A stretch of 64,000 nucleotides of DNA from Pseudoalteromonas spongiae UST010723-006 (GTDB lineage: Bacteria; Pseudomonadota; Gammaproteobacteria; Enterobacterales; Alteromonadaceae), in assembly GCF_000238255.3 (NCBI RefSeq), contig NZ_CP011040.1, forward strand, positions 434,001 to 498,000, given 5' to 3'. Shown piece by piece: positions 16,335-24,337 of this stretch. Within the stretch, counting starts at the first letter, position 1; every line of letters starts with the position of its first letter. The position numbers and the translations under genes were made by a program. The notes beneath the pieces are model-generated. The model searched no databases, was not told the origin of the DNA, and worked only from the letters and a program-made list of their open reading frames with translations.

Positions 16335-17935
16335 GCTGCTACCTCGCGGCGTTGCTTTTCTTTTGGTGCTGTTTCAGCTTTTACTAAACGGTGTTTTTTC
16401 ACAAGCATTGCAATACAGATACAAAGCACAGAAGCGGCAAGATTAACTAAATCAAAACCAGCAAATACCCAATCATTTTGCTTGATACTGGTAATTAAAC
16501 CACGCTCGGTGGTTAGGCCGTTGGTGATTGGTACCAGCGCAAATAAAACGGCAGCCATAAGCCATTGCTGGTACCAGGCAACTGAGCCGCGATTTTGCCA
16601 AGAATGTTTGCACGCATGCAGCAAAAACACTAACCACGTTATAAACAAACAGTGCATTTCCCAGTTTGCACGTGCTGCCATTTCTACAGGCAACAAACGG
16701 TTAGCAATAAAATAAACGGCAATGGCAGCGGGTAACCCAACCACTGTACCTATGTTTAACCCTTCGGTTAATTTAAAACTAAATGGCAAACCAGCAGGGT
16801 TTGAGAGCGCTTTTTTACGGCGTTTTGTCGTCCACAGTATCATGCCCGAGGCAATCATGGCGCAGCCTGTTAACCCCGTTAAAAAGTACAACCAACGTAC
16901 GGGTAAACTCGCGAAAATCCCTTCATGCAACTCTAAAAAGATAGATTGCACATGACGCGTGCCTTCAAATTGCGGTGTATATGCGTACGGTGCGCCGTTA
17001 GTGGCGTGCAAAATAAGTTTTGCACCGTCATCACTTGGTGAGGCTTGCTCAAGTGAAAACACCGCTAAGCTGTTGAGATCGTTAGGGTGATATATGCGCA
17101 TCGCGTAACTTTGGCGTGTATCATTATGCTGCGTTAATACGTCTTGCGCTTTTTGATAAAGCACAGGCAGTGGTAATTGGGCGGCAGGTATTCCAGCTGC
17201 ATCATTTGGTGCACCGCGTTGATAATACTCATCAAAAAAACGTTTTTTACTTTCTTCTTCAAAGCCATAACTGGCGTTCATAACAAACGGCACGTAGGTG
17301 AACATAAACATGATTAAGCCAGAGTAAGTAATCATTAAATGAAATGGCAAGCTTAGAACACTCATTAAGTTATGCCCGTCTAACCAAGATGTAGCACCCT
17401 TGTTTGAGCGAAACGTAAAAAACTCTTTAAAGATTTTTTTATGTACCACAATGCCAGTAACTAAGCCAAGCAACATAAACATGGTGAAAATACCCACTAA
17501 ATAATAAGCGAAGCGGGTAGGCAAATAATGCAATCGATAATGCATGCGATATAAGGCTTGCCCGCCACCCGATTTACGGTGCTCAAGTACTTCGCCTGTT
17601 TCGCCATTTAGAGTTTTACTAACGCGTGTTAGTTTATCCTCGTCATTTTTTTGTTGATAGTTTAACCATAAATGCGGTTCGCTACGAGTGAGGGGTAAAT
17701 AAATACGCCACTCTTTGGCATCTTGCCCGTATCGCTGCAAATGGGTTTGCGCGGTTGTTAACGACGTTTCAATATTGGCGGTGTTCTTTGGTAATTCAGG
17801 TGCCATCCACGCATCAATTTCACTGTCGAAATAACCTACGGTACCGGTTACAAAAATAAAATAGAGTAGCCAGCTAACTAAAATGCCTGTCCAGGTATGA
17901 AGCCACGCCATAGACTGGCGAAATCCACTTTTCAT
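16331..17935 (-). CDS. PepSY-associated membrane protein, putative ferric-siderophore reductase
   Basis: The 534-residue protein has the PepSY-associated TM pattern: a first helix with WLHTWTGILVSWLLYFIF, a large periplasmic domain, central helices with LHYLPTRFAYYLVG, DGHNLMSVLSLPFHLMITYSG, a second periplasmic domain, and four C-terminal helices. Conserved membrane His residues (WLHTW, DGHN, PFHLM, LHEG) suggest haem binding as in related FpvG/FoxB ferrisiderophore reductases. It is flanked by DUF3649 (1-base gap) and DUF3325 (overlap). No TonB receptor is in this operon; the closest are at 24.3 kb and 44.4 kb. Confidence 0.86.
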   Translation of the reverse strand: MKSGFRQSMAWLHTWTGILVSWLLYFIFVTGTVGYFDSEIDAWMAPELPKNTANIETSLTTAQTHLQRYGQDAKEWRIYLPLTRSEPHLWLNYQQKNDEDKLTRVSKTLNGETGEVLEHRKSGGGQALYRMHYRLHYLPTRFAYYLVGIFTMFMLLGLVTGIVVHKKIFKEFFTFRSNKGATSWLDGHNLMSVLSLPFHLMITYSGLIMFMFTYVPFVMNASYGFEEESKKRFFDEYYQRGAPNDAAGIPAAQLPLPVLYQKAQDVLTQHNDTRQSYAMRIYHPNDLNSLAVFSLEQASPSDDGAKLILHATNGAPYAYTPQFEGTRHVQSIFLELHEGIFASLPVRWLYFLTGLTGCAMIASGMILWTTKRRKKALSNPAGLPFSFKLTEGLNIGTVVGLPAAIAVYFIANRLLPVEMAARANWEMHCLFITWLVFLLHACKHSWQNRGSVAWYQQWLMAAVLFALVPITNGLTTERGLITSIKQNDWVFAGFDLVNLAASVLCICIAMLVKKHRLVKAETAPKEKQRREVAA

Positions 17936-17936
17936 A

Positions 17937-18233
17937 TTAACCTCTCAGCCAAAACATAAGCGCATTTACCAGCGCGCTAATAGTAAGCACCAACAAGCTA
18001 TAAATGAACACACTGCGATAACTTTTGGCTGAAAATACGTACATGATGTAACCCGTATAAAGGGCAAAACTCAACATTGAGCTCGCAGCAACAGCGTCTT
18101 TTTGTGAGAGAGGCAATAGAAAAGAAATTAATACACTGACCGAGATAGTTAGTGCATAGCCTAAAAATGCGGAAATTAAAATACGGTAGCAGATTTCCTT
18201 TTTAAAACTGCTTTTTGACGAAACATGTTCCAT
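17937..18233 (-). CDS. DUF3649 small membrane protein, iron-uptake operon
   Basis: The 98-residue protein has three to four membrane helices after a basic N-terminus and matches the DUF3649 family, often labelled 'iron transporter' because it sits in siderophore operons. It is the first gene of the three-gene operon and is preceded by a Fur-like site. No catalytic residues are evident. Confidence 0.75.
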   Translation of the reverse strand: MEHVSSKSSFKKEICYRILISAFLGYALTISVSVLISFLLPLSQKDAVAASSMLSFALYTGYIMYVFSAKSYRSVFIYSLLVLTISALVNALMFWLRG

Positions 18234-18266
18234 AAATAAACGAGAAATAAAATCAAAGACAGCAAA

Positions 18267-18281
18267 TGATAACAGTTATTG
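18267..18281 (-). promoter_or_regulatory. Candidate Fur box upstream of DUF3649 operon
   Basis: TGATAAC-A-GTTATTG is a 7-1-7 inverted repeat matching 10 of 14 fixed positions of the Fur consensus TGATAAT-N-ATTATCA. It lies 34 bases before the start codon of an operon usually controlled by iron. Confidence 0.5.
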
Positions 18282-18433
18282 TTTTTATTATAAATATGGG
18301 GGAGGTGTTTGATGCGATAAGAGTGTAATTATTTGTTGTTGTGTGTGGTGTTTGGTTTGAAGTTTATTGAATACGTTAATGTTGAGTATAAAACTTCAGG
18401 TCTTATGATGTTAGTTTTGGTTAACTCAAAGTA

Positions 18434-18489
18434 AAAAATATTTGACATGTTAAGGTGCTGGTTTATATTTGTTCATGTCAAATATTTTT
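18434..18489 (+). promoter_or_regulatory. Promoter flanked by 16-bp perfect inverted repeats
   Basis: AAAAATATTTGACATG (18434-18449) and CATGTCAAATATTTTT (18474-18489) are perfect inverted copies separated by 24 bases. The left arm contains a consensus -35 (TTGACA, 18442-18447); a -10 (TATATT, 18464-18469) follows after 16 bases; the expected start point falls in the right arm. A repressor dimer on each arm would block the promoter, and the XRE protein of the operon is the natural candidate. Confidence 0.65.
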
Positions 18490-18513
18490 AACTTCATGTA
18501 AGGAATAACAAAC

Positions 18514-19011
18514 ATGACTAAAAATGAGTTACGGGATTTTCTTAATTCGATTAGCTTTCGTGAGTTGACGCTAACGGTAGATTTAGTGGCAACACTTGGC
18601 ATTTTATATTTCTATTTAACGCGTTTGATTGCTGCGACGCCTGAAATGCAAGCTGATGCTAGTTTTGTTTCTAGCTTATTGCTTAAGGCAATTGTATTTT
18701 CGATTGTGGTTGCTATTGCGAGCAGAATATTACTGCAAGTGGTTAGCGACGGAGAGTTAGAGCAACCCCTTGATGAACGAGAAAAATTAATTGACTTATT
18801 TGGCAATAAGCATGCCTTGTGGGTGCTGCAAGCCGGTGTATGCATTGCTATTTTTCAGTACACTGCTGAGGCGCAAAATTGGCTGCCAGCTAAAGGGCAT
18901 CAACTGCCATTTTTAGCGCTGCATATTATGGTTGTGTCGTTTATTGTATCGGAGGCGGTTAACTATATAATGCAGCTTGTTAAAGGCCGAATGAGTGCAG
19001 TATATGGCTGA
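18514..19011 (+). CDS. Four-helix membrane protein coupled to XRE regulator
   Basis: The 165-residue protein has four membrane helices with a short cytosolic loop containing EQPLDEREKLIDLFGNKHA. It resembles small membrane partners of HTH repressors that are fused or coupled in many bacteria. A good AAGGA ribosome site precedes ATG. Its end overlaps the XRE gene by 8 bases, so both are translated together. It may sequester or sense for the repressor at the membrane, but no function is established. Confidence 0.75.
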   Translation: MTKNELRDFLNSISFRELTLTVDLVATLGILYFYLTRLIAATPEMQADASFVSSLLLKAIVFSIVVAIASRILLQVVSDGELEQPLDEREKLIDLFGNKHALWVLQAGVCIAIFQYTAEAQNWLPAKGHQLPFLALHIMVVSFIVSEAVNYIMQLVKGRMSAVYG

Positions 19012-19213
19012 TCTTCAAATTACTAATCAAATTAAAATGCTGCGTTTTATGAATGGCGAAATGACGCAAAAAGAATTAGCCGAACGCGTAGGCGTTACGC
19101 GCCAAACCATTATGGCAATTGAAGCTGCCAAGTATTCCCCCTCGCTTGAGGTCGCGTTTAAAATTGCTGCTGTGTTTAATTTGCCACTAGAAAGCGTGTT
19201 TCAGTATCAGTAA
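19004..19213 (+). CDS. XRE-family transcriptional regulator (YozG/HTH_3 type)
   Basis: The 69-residue protein is a bare Cro/C1-type helix-turn-helix: MTQKELAERVGVTRQTIMAIEA is the motif, with PSLEVAFKIAAVFNLPLESVF the last two helices. It lacks any effector domain. Start ATG 19004 lies inside the end of the membrane protein gene; a GTG-containing alternative farther upstream adds three residues only. I infer that it represses its own operon through the inverted repeats at 18434-18489. Confidence 0.9.
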   Translation: MADLQITNQIKMLRFMNGEMTQKELAERVGVTRQTIMAIEAAKYSPSLEVAFKIAAVFNLPLESVFQYQ

Positions 19214-19320
19214 CAAGCGACTAAGTTGCGCATTAAATATGCAAATTAGTCATAATAAACACTGACATAAATTACGTTTTAGATTAGGATAAAAATAAAA
19301 AAATAAAGGCTAATCAAGCA

Positions 19321-20763
19321 ATGGATTTCTTGTTTAATGGCAAATTCTGGCTAAGTGCCGTGTTTATTGCGGTACTTTTGGGTTTTGCATCACAATTACG
19401 CGCCGATGACCGACCTTGGTTAAGTTACCTTATTAATCCATCGTTTTGGTTCTCTGGTGCAGTCGATGAAGACAAATCAGATTCTTATTATTATTCATAC
19501 GATAAACAGCAAATTCGTTATTCGCCCATGGGGAATTGGTTTGAGCTTGGCAACACCCTAATTGAAGGGGCCGATGTTGAGACATTTGAAGTACTGGCGC
19601 GCGATTTCGCTAAAGACAAAAATAATATTTATTACCAATCAGACGTGATCACCCGTTCAGTTGATTACATGACTTTTTCACTTATTAATGAGCTAATTGC
19701 GCGCGATAAAGATCACGTTTATGTGCCATCCCGATTTGTTGCTGAAAGTGCCTTAGCTGAGCAATCAGATTCCCCGTTGCATATCATTAGTGATGCAAAT
19801 CCAGCTAGTTTTGAAATAATAAATGATGCTTGGACGAAAGATGATAAGCAGGCTTATTATTATTTTGTACCGCAAGCGGTTGATGTTGCATCGTTAGCGC
19901 TTTTAAATGAATACATAGTGAAAGATGCGCATTCGGTATTTATTAAACACGATGATCGTTTTATTAAAACCCAAGTTGCGGGCCTACATGTTAACGCACT
20001 CAATGAACAGTTTATTTATGACGAGCATAAGCTGTATTGGTTTGATGCCAGTTATCAGAAAAACGATAATGGCGACTCGCAATCAAGCGTATGGTTGGAG
20101 TCGGTTGCTTATCAAAATATCGATTCTTTTACGCAATTTAATGACGATTATTTTACCCTTGATGATAGCGTCTATTTTGGCAAAAACCGTGTAGCACACG
20201 CTGATGCTAAAACCTTTCAGATTATTAATAATGCCGGCTTTGCCAAAGATGCCAGTCAGGTGTTTTATCAACAACACCGCTTATCGAATGCCGATGCGCA
20301 CAGTTATGCGTTATTGCTAGAGCACGGCAGTTACGGTCGTGATAATTCGCGTATTTACTACAAAAACCAATTACTTGGTGAAAAACAAACACCGTTAAAA
20401 GTGCTCAGTAATGATGATTATTTAGTAAGTGGTGGCAAGGTATTTTTTCAAGGTAAAGTAATAGACGGTGCCAATGCTGACTATTTCACCTTATTGGAAC
20501 GCTTTGCAAGTTACGCAAGTGATGGTAATGCGGTTTATTTTCAAGATAAAAAAATTGAAGGCGTTGATTTAAATACTGTGGTTGTGATTAATCGTGATAT
20601 GGCAATTCGCGACGCAAATTTTGTTTATTGGCATGGATCACGAGTTGAAGGTGCAGATGTGAACACCTTTATGCGAAGCCATCGCAATTACGAAAAATAC
20701 GATGCAGAAGATAAACGCTATTTTTATAAAAATGGCATTCGCGTTGCGACAAGGAATGATTAG
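19321..20763 (+). CDS. DKNYY-repeat secreted or lipid-anchored protein
   Basis: The 480-residue protein has an N-terminal signal/anchor (about 1-28) and then about eight repeats of the DKNYY type, each giving 'F-x-(hydrophobic)-(ND/E)-x-x-x-(A/K)KD-x-x-x-(V/I)YY'. Examples are FAKDKNNIYYQ, IARDKDHVYVP, FAKDASQVFYQ and YGRDNSRIYYKN. The family is widespread, envelope-located and without known function; the repeats likely make a beta-propeller or solenoid. Nothing downstream is clearly linked. Confidence 0.85.
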   Translation: MDFLFNGKFWLSAVFIAVLLGFASQLRADDRPWLSYLINPSFWFSGAVDEDKSDSYYYSYDKQQIRYSPMGNWFELGNTLIEGADVETFEVLARDFAKDKNNIYYQSDVITRSVDYMTFSLINELIARDKDHVYVPSRFVAESALAEQSDSPLHIISDANPASFEIINDAWTKDDKQAYYYFVPQAVDVASLALLNEYIVKDAHSVFIKHDDRFIKTQVAGLHVNALNEQFIYDEHKLYWFDASYQKNDNGDSQSSVWLESVAYQNIDSFTQFNDDYFTLDDSVYFGKNRVAHADAKTFQIINNAGFAKDASQVFYQQHRLSNADAHSYALLLEHGSYGRDNSRIYYKNQLLGEKQTPLKVLSNDDYLVSGGKVFFQGKVIDGANADYFTLLERFASYASDGNAVYFQDKKIEGVDLNTVVVINRDMAIRDANFVYWHGSRVEGADVNTFMRSHRNYEKYDAEDKRYFYKNGIRVATRND

Positions 20764-20889
20764 TTGTGCCTAGTGGGTTTACAAAAATAGAGTTTAACAG
20801 CCACTAAGCTACTAACTAAACACATGAAGATGTTGAACTTTTCATATTGGTGATGCTCTTATATTAAAAATAATAATAAGGATATAAAT

Positions 20890-21732
20890 ATGAAACGCCT
20901 GGTCTTTTTCGCATCTGCATTAGCGCTTACCGGCTGTACGGCCACTATTAAAGAGTCACGCTTTATTGCACAAGATGATGAAAAAACGCTTTATAGCGAT
21001 ACCTTTATCAACACCTTGAATGCACAAACACCGCGCCATAATGTCAACGTGATCTCAATCCCGTCAGAAGATAAAACCACTACCTTGTACGGTGTGTTCT
21101 TAGATAATGAGAAAACACAAAACACAGTTTTGTATATCCCCGGCAATGGCATGAGCGTTGAAAAAGCGGCCACCAACGCCTTGCTTGAGCTTGCCGAATA
21201 CGATTACGACATCGTGATATTTGACCGTCGCGGCTTAGGTGCGAGCGAAGGCACTGCCACAATCGCTAATTTAATCAGAGATGCTAATGTTACCTTCGAC
21301 TATACCAAGCAATCCCTTAAAGCCGACAAAGTGATTGTGCATGGTTATTCACTTGGCAGCTTTATTGCTGCGCAACTTGCCAAAAATAAAGCGGTCGATG
21401 GGCTAGTCATGCAAGGCTCGGCGACTAATGTGGATGATTGGGTAGATGAAGCGATGCCTTGGTATTCTAAAGTATTTGTTGATGTGCAAATTGATGATGC
21501 GTTCTACTCGGTTGATAATAAACAGGTACTTAGTGAAAACTATGTAGGGCCACTGCTTGTGATTGGCGGTGCTGATGATAAACAAACGCCAGCAATCTTG
21601 TCAGAGAAGCTATTTAACGCAAGTACAAGTGCCGAAAAGCAGCTGGTAATTGCAGAAAATGCCGGTCACGGCGAAATGTTCAAAAGTAAAAATGTGCAAG
21701 TTGCTTATCAAACCTTTCTTGCAAAATTTTAA
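20890..21732 (+). CDS. Alpha/beta-hydrolase lipoprotein (second)
   Basis: The 280-residue protein has a lipobox (LTGC, Cys16), then an alpha/beta-hydrolase core with IPGNGMS (oxyanion), FDRRGLGASEG, the nucleophile elbow GYSLGS, the acid in GGADDKQTP and the His in ENAGHGEMF. It is a likely periplasmic esterase or related hydrolase anchored to a membrane. The stop codon falls in a 14-bp tandem duplication (21727-21754). It shares general layout, not close sequence, with the hydrolase at 15031. Confidence 0.87.
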   Translation: MKRLVFFASALALTGCTATIKESRFIAQDDEKTLYSDTFINTLNAQTPRHNVNVISIPSEDKTTTLYGVFLDNEKTQNTVLYIPGNGMSVEKAATNALLELAEYDYDIVIFDRRGLGASEGTATIANLIRDANVTFDYTKQSLKADKVIVHGYSLGSFIAAQLAKNKAVDGLVMQGSATNVDDWVDEAMPWYSKVFVDVQIDDAFYSVDNKQVLSENYVGPLLVIGGADDKQTPAILSEKLFNASTSAEKQLVIAENAGHGEMFKSKNVQVAYQTFLAKF

Positions 21733-21754
21733 CCTGTAACTTTTAACCTGTAAC
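21727..21754 (+). repeat. 14-bp perfect tandem duplication at gene end
   Basis: TTTTAACCTGTAAC occurs twice in direct succession (21727-21740, 21741-21754). The first copy contains the stop codon of the hydrolase gene, so the duplication did not change the protein. It looks like a recent slippage event. Confidence 0.6.
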
Positions 21755-21789
21755 TAAGCCCACTCAATAGCGAATGCAAAGTGGGCTTA
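21755..21789 (+). terminator. Hairpin terminator of the hydrolase gene
   Basis: TAAGCCCACT (21755-21764) pairs perfectly with AGTGGGCTTA (21780-21789) around a 15-base loop; a short T-rich stretch follows. Confidence 0.6.
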
Positions 21790-21863
21790 TATTCGTTAAC
21801 AGCAAATTGACCACCCCAATTTATGACTATACTGAGTGAACGATTATTTTCTCAGGACTTGTT

Positions 21864-22130
21864 ATGAATCATCTTAAAATCCGCGCGTCTAGCGTTACTC
21901 TTTCGCTAAGTTGTAGTTTTGCGATTGTATTTTTAAGTGGCTGTTCAAAAGCTGACCCCGTTCCCGTAACTGAATGTAAAACAGTGGTAAGTCATGCAAA
22001 GCGTGTTTTAGGTGATAGAGCGCCGAGCAGTTCACAAATGTTGAAGCAGTGTAAAGCGGCGAGCGATGAGGCAAGAGGGTGTGTGATGGCGGCAGATAAG
22101 CCAATGAAATTATTAGATTGCGACTTTTAA
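21864..22130 (+). CDS. Small cysteine-containing lipoprotein
   Basis: The 88-residue protein has a long N-terminal signal with the lipobox LSGC (Cys27) and a short mature part carrying four further cysteines, plausible for two periplasmic disulfides. The mature part is a charged helix-like segment, with ECKTVV, MLKQCKAASDEARGC and a terminal LLDCDF. I recognise no family. A ribosome site (AGGA) precedes ATG. Function is unknown. Confidence 0.65.
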   Translation: MNHLKIRASSVTLSLSCSFAIVFLSGCSKADPVPVTECKTVVSHAKRVLGDRAPSSSQMLKQCKAASDEARGCVMAADKPMKLLDCDF

Positions 22131-22195
22131 GTGATCGCCACACTGTGTTGTTCAGTACTCACTTAAGCAAATGTAAAAACTAAGGGAAACCAATC

Positions 22196-23197
22196 ATGAT
22201 TACAGCTTACGCAGCAAAAGTGCCCGGTGGCATGCTAGAAAAACATACGATTGAAGTAGGTGAATTAGGCGATCACGAGGTCGAAATTGAAGTTGAATAT
22301 TGTGGCATTTGTCACTCTGATATTTCAATGATCGATAACGAATGGGGGTTTTCACAATACCCGCTTGTGGCGGGTCATGAAGTTGTTGGTCGTATTGTAG
22401 AAACTGGCAGTCACGTAAATAGTTTACAACAAGGACAGTTAGTTGGTTTAGGCTGGCATTCAGACTATTGCCAAACCTGTTATTCGTGCAATACCGGTGA
22501 TGAAAACTTATGCGCAGCGGCAACGCCTACGATAATGAGCCATGGCGGGTTTGCGAATAAAGTGCGAGCTAATGAAAAGGCTGTTGTTGCGCTACCGGAT
22601 GGCATGGATGCACAATCTGCGGGGCCGTTATTTTGTGGCGGTATTACTGTATTTAACCCATTGGTGCAATTTGATGTAAAACCAACCGATAAGGTTGCGG
22701 TAATTGGCATTGGCGGCCTTGGGCATTTAGCGCTTCAGTTTTTAAATGCATGGGGTTGTGAAGTTACTGCATTTACATCATCTGAGGCAAAATCAGACGA
22801 AGCAAAAAGCCTTGGAGCACACCATACGCTGAACTCGCGAGATAGCAGTGAAATTGAGGCAGCGGCAAATCAATTCGACTTCATTATTTCAACAGTTAAT
22901 GTAAAGCTGGATTGGAATTTATACCTTTCAACATTAAAACCAAAAGGGCGCTTACACTTTGTGGGAGCTACGCTAGAGCCACTTGATTTAGGTGCGTTTG
23001 GTTTAATTGGCGGGCAAAAACAAGTATCAGGCTCACCTGTGGGCAGTCCGGCAACAATAGCCCAAATGCTGGAATTTGCGGTGCAGCATAATATTAAACC
23101 GCACATCGAAACCTTTAAAATGAGCGATGTAAACAATGCGTTGGCGCATTTAAAGTCGGGCAAAGCGCGCTATCGTATTGTGCTTGAAAAAGATTAA
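22196..23197 (+). CDS. Zinc-dependent NADP alcohol dehydrogenase (YahK/CAD-like)
   Basis: The 333-residue protein is a medium-chain dehydrogenase. Catalytic zinc ligands are in YCGICHSD (Cys) and AGHEVVG (His-Glu) and FCGG (Cys); the structural-zinc cysteines are in DYCQTCYSCNTGDENLC. The cofactor loop GIGGLGHLALQF follows. Proteins like YahK/AdhC reduce aldehydes with NADPH, often broad-range aldehydes or cinnamyl-type substrates. It is cytosolic and complete. It stands after a small lipoprotein gene, without functional link. Confidence 0.9.
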   Translation: MITAYAAKVPGGMLEKHTIEVGELGDHEVEIEVEYCGICHSDISMIDNEWGFSQYPLVAGHEVVGRIVETGSHVNSLQQGQLVGLGWHSDYCQTCYSCNTGDENLCAAATPTIMSHGGFANKVRANEKAVVALPDGMDAQSAGPLFCGGITVFNPLVQFDVKPTDKVAVIGIGGLGHLALQFLNAWGCEVTAFTSSEAKSDEAKSLGAHHTLNSRDSSEIEAAANQFDFIISTVNVKLDWNLYLSTLKPKGRLHFVGATLEPLDLGAFGLIGGQKQVSGSPVGSPATIAQMLEFAVQHNIKPHIETFKMSDVNNALAHLKSGKARYRIVLEKD

Positions 23198-23241
23198 TTG
23201 GCTAATAGAGTGTAAATACTTATTTAGTAAGCAATACGTTT

Positions 23242-23272
23242 AAAAGTGGTATGGCACTGCCATATCACTTTT
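23242..23272 (+). terminator. Intrinsic terminator of the alcohol dehydrogenase gene
   Basis: AAAAGTGGTATGGC (23242-23255) pairs with GCCATATCACTTTT (23259-23272) with one wobble and a 3-base loop. Confidence 0.75.
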
Positions 23273-23281
23273 AATTTCTAA

Positions 23282-23312
23282 CACCGTTTTAATTTCAAGC
23301 ACCGTTTTAATT
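23282..23312. repeat. 13-bp direct repeat in intergenic DNA
   Basis: CACCGTTTTAATT occurs at 23282-23294 and 23300-23312, period 18. No function is recognised; it could be a small duplication. Confidence 0.45.
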
Positions 23313-23417
23313 AATCAGTTTAATACCAGTCGAAAACGCGTCTTTAATACCATTGTGATGGGGAATTGGTTACACTCTTTGGAATAACATAGCTTTATTA
23401 ACCATCCATATTTATTC

Positions 23418-24278
23418 ATGAATTACTTAATCTCAGTCACTATTTTGTGGGCATTTTCATTTAGCTTAATTGGTGTGTACTTGGCAGGACAAGTCGACGC
23501 TTGGTTTAGTGTGCTAATGCGTGTTGCGCTTGCCGCAGTGGTGTTTATACCGTTTTTAAACATTACCCGTATTGCTAAACCGCTCGCGCTTAAATTAATT
23601 GCTATCGGGGCGATTCAATTAGGCGCGATGTATGGCTTTTACTACCATAGCTTTTTGTATTTAAGTGTGCCTGAAGTACTGTTGTTTACGGTAATGACAC
23701 CGCTTTATATCACGTTATTAAACGATGTTTTAGAAAAGCGCTTTAACGCCCAGTTTTTACTGGTAGCCATTATTGCCATTATTGGCGCGGTGGCGATTCG
23801 CTATCAGGGCATTGATGGCGATTTTGTGTTTGGCTTATGCTTAGTGCAAGGCGCTAATATTTGCTTTGCCAGCGGACAAGTATTTTATAAGCGTGTCATG
23901 AGCGAACAATCGCTTGATCATAAAACAGCATTTGCCTGGTTTTTTGTGGGTGCTTTAATTGTTGCGGCAACGTGCTTTGCCTTATTTGGCAATATTAATA
24001 AATTACCAACAACAGTTGCGCAATGGGGCGTTTTAACTTACTTAGGATTAATCGCCTCGGGCTTTGGTTACTTTGCATGGAACAAAGGCGCAGTAGCGGT
24101 TGATGTAGGCACACTTGCGGTTATGAATAATGTACTTATTCCGGCGGGTATTGTTGTAAATTTAGTGATTTGGAATCGCGATGCAGATTTACTTCGTTTA
24201 TCGCTTGGCGGGGCAATTATGCTCTTGGCACTTTGGCTAAATCGGGTTTTTACAAAACGTTTAGCACATTCACAATAA
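23418..24278 (+). CDS. EamA/DMT-family transporter
   Basis: The 286-residue protein has ten membrane helices arranged as two EamA repeats (about 1-130 and 140-285), typical of the drug/metabolite transporter superfamily. Its closest look is the CarO/YedA-like branch with WAFSFSLIGVYLAGQ and YYHSFLYLSVPEVLLFT. It exports or imports small metabolites; substrate unknown. It ends at a strong bidirectional terminator. Confidence 0.87.
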   Translation: MNYLISVTILWAFSFSLIGVYLAGQVDAWFSVLMRVALAAVVFIPFLNITRIAKPLALKLIAIGAIQLGAMYGFYYHSFLYLSVPEVLLFTVMTPLYITLLNDVLEKRFNAQFLLVAIIAIIGAVAIRYQGIDGDFVFGLCLVQGANICFASGQVFYKRVMSEQSLDHKTAFAWFFVGALIVAATCFALFGNINKLPTTVAQWGVLTYLGLIASGFGYFAWNKGAVAVDVGTLAVMNNVLIPAGIVVNLVIWNRDADLLRLSLGGAIMLLALWLNRVFTKRLAHSQ

Positions 24279-24295
24279 TGGTATTTTAAGTACAC

Positions 24296-24323
24296 AAAAA
24301 AGGCGCTTATTGGCGCCTTTTTT
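24296..24323. terminator. Bidirectional intrinsic terminator
   Basis: AAAAAAGGCGC (24296-24306) and GCGCCTTTTTT (24313-24323) with a 6-base loop; T-runs on both strands serve the converging EamA and TonB-receptor genes. Confidence 0.88.
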
Positions 24324-24337
24324 AATTTAATTACTGA

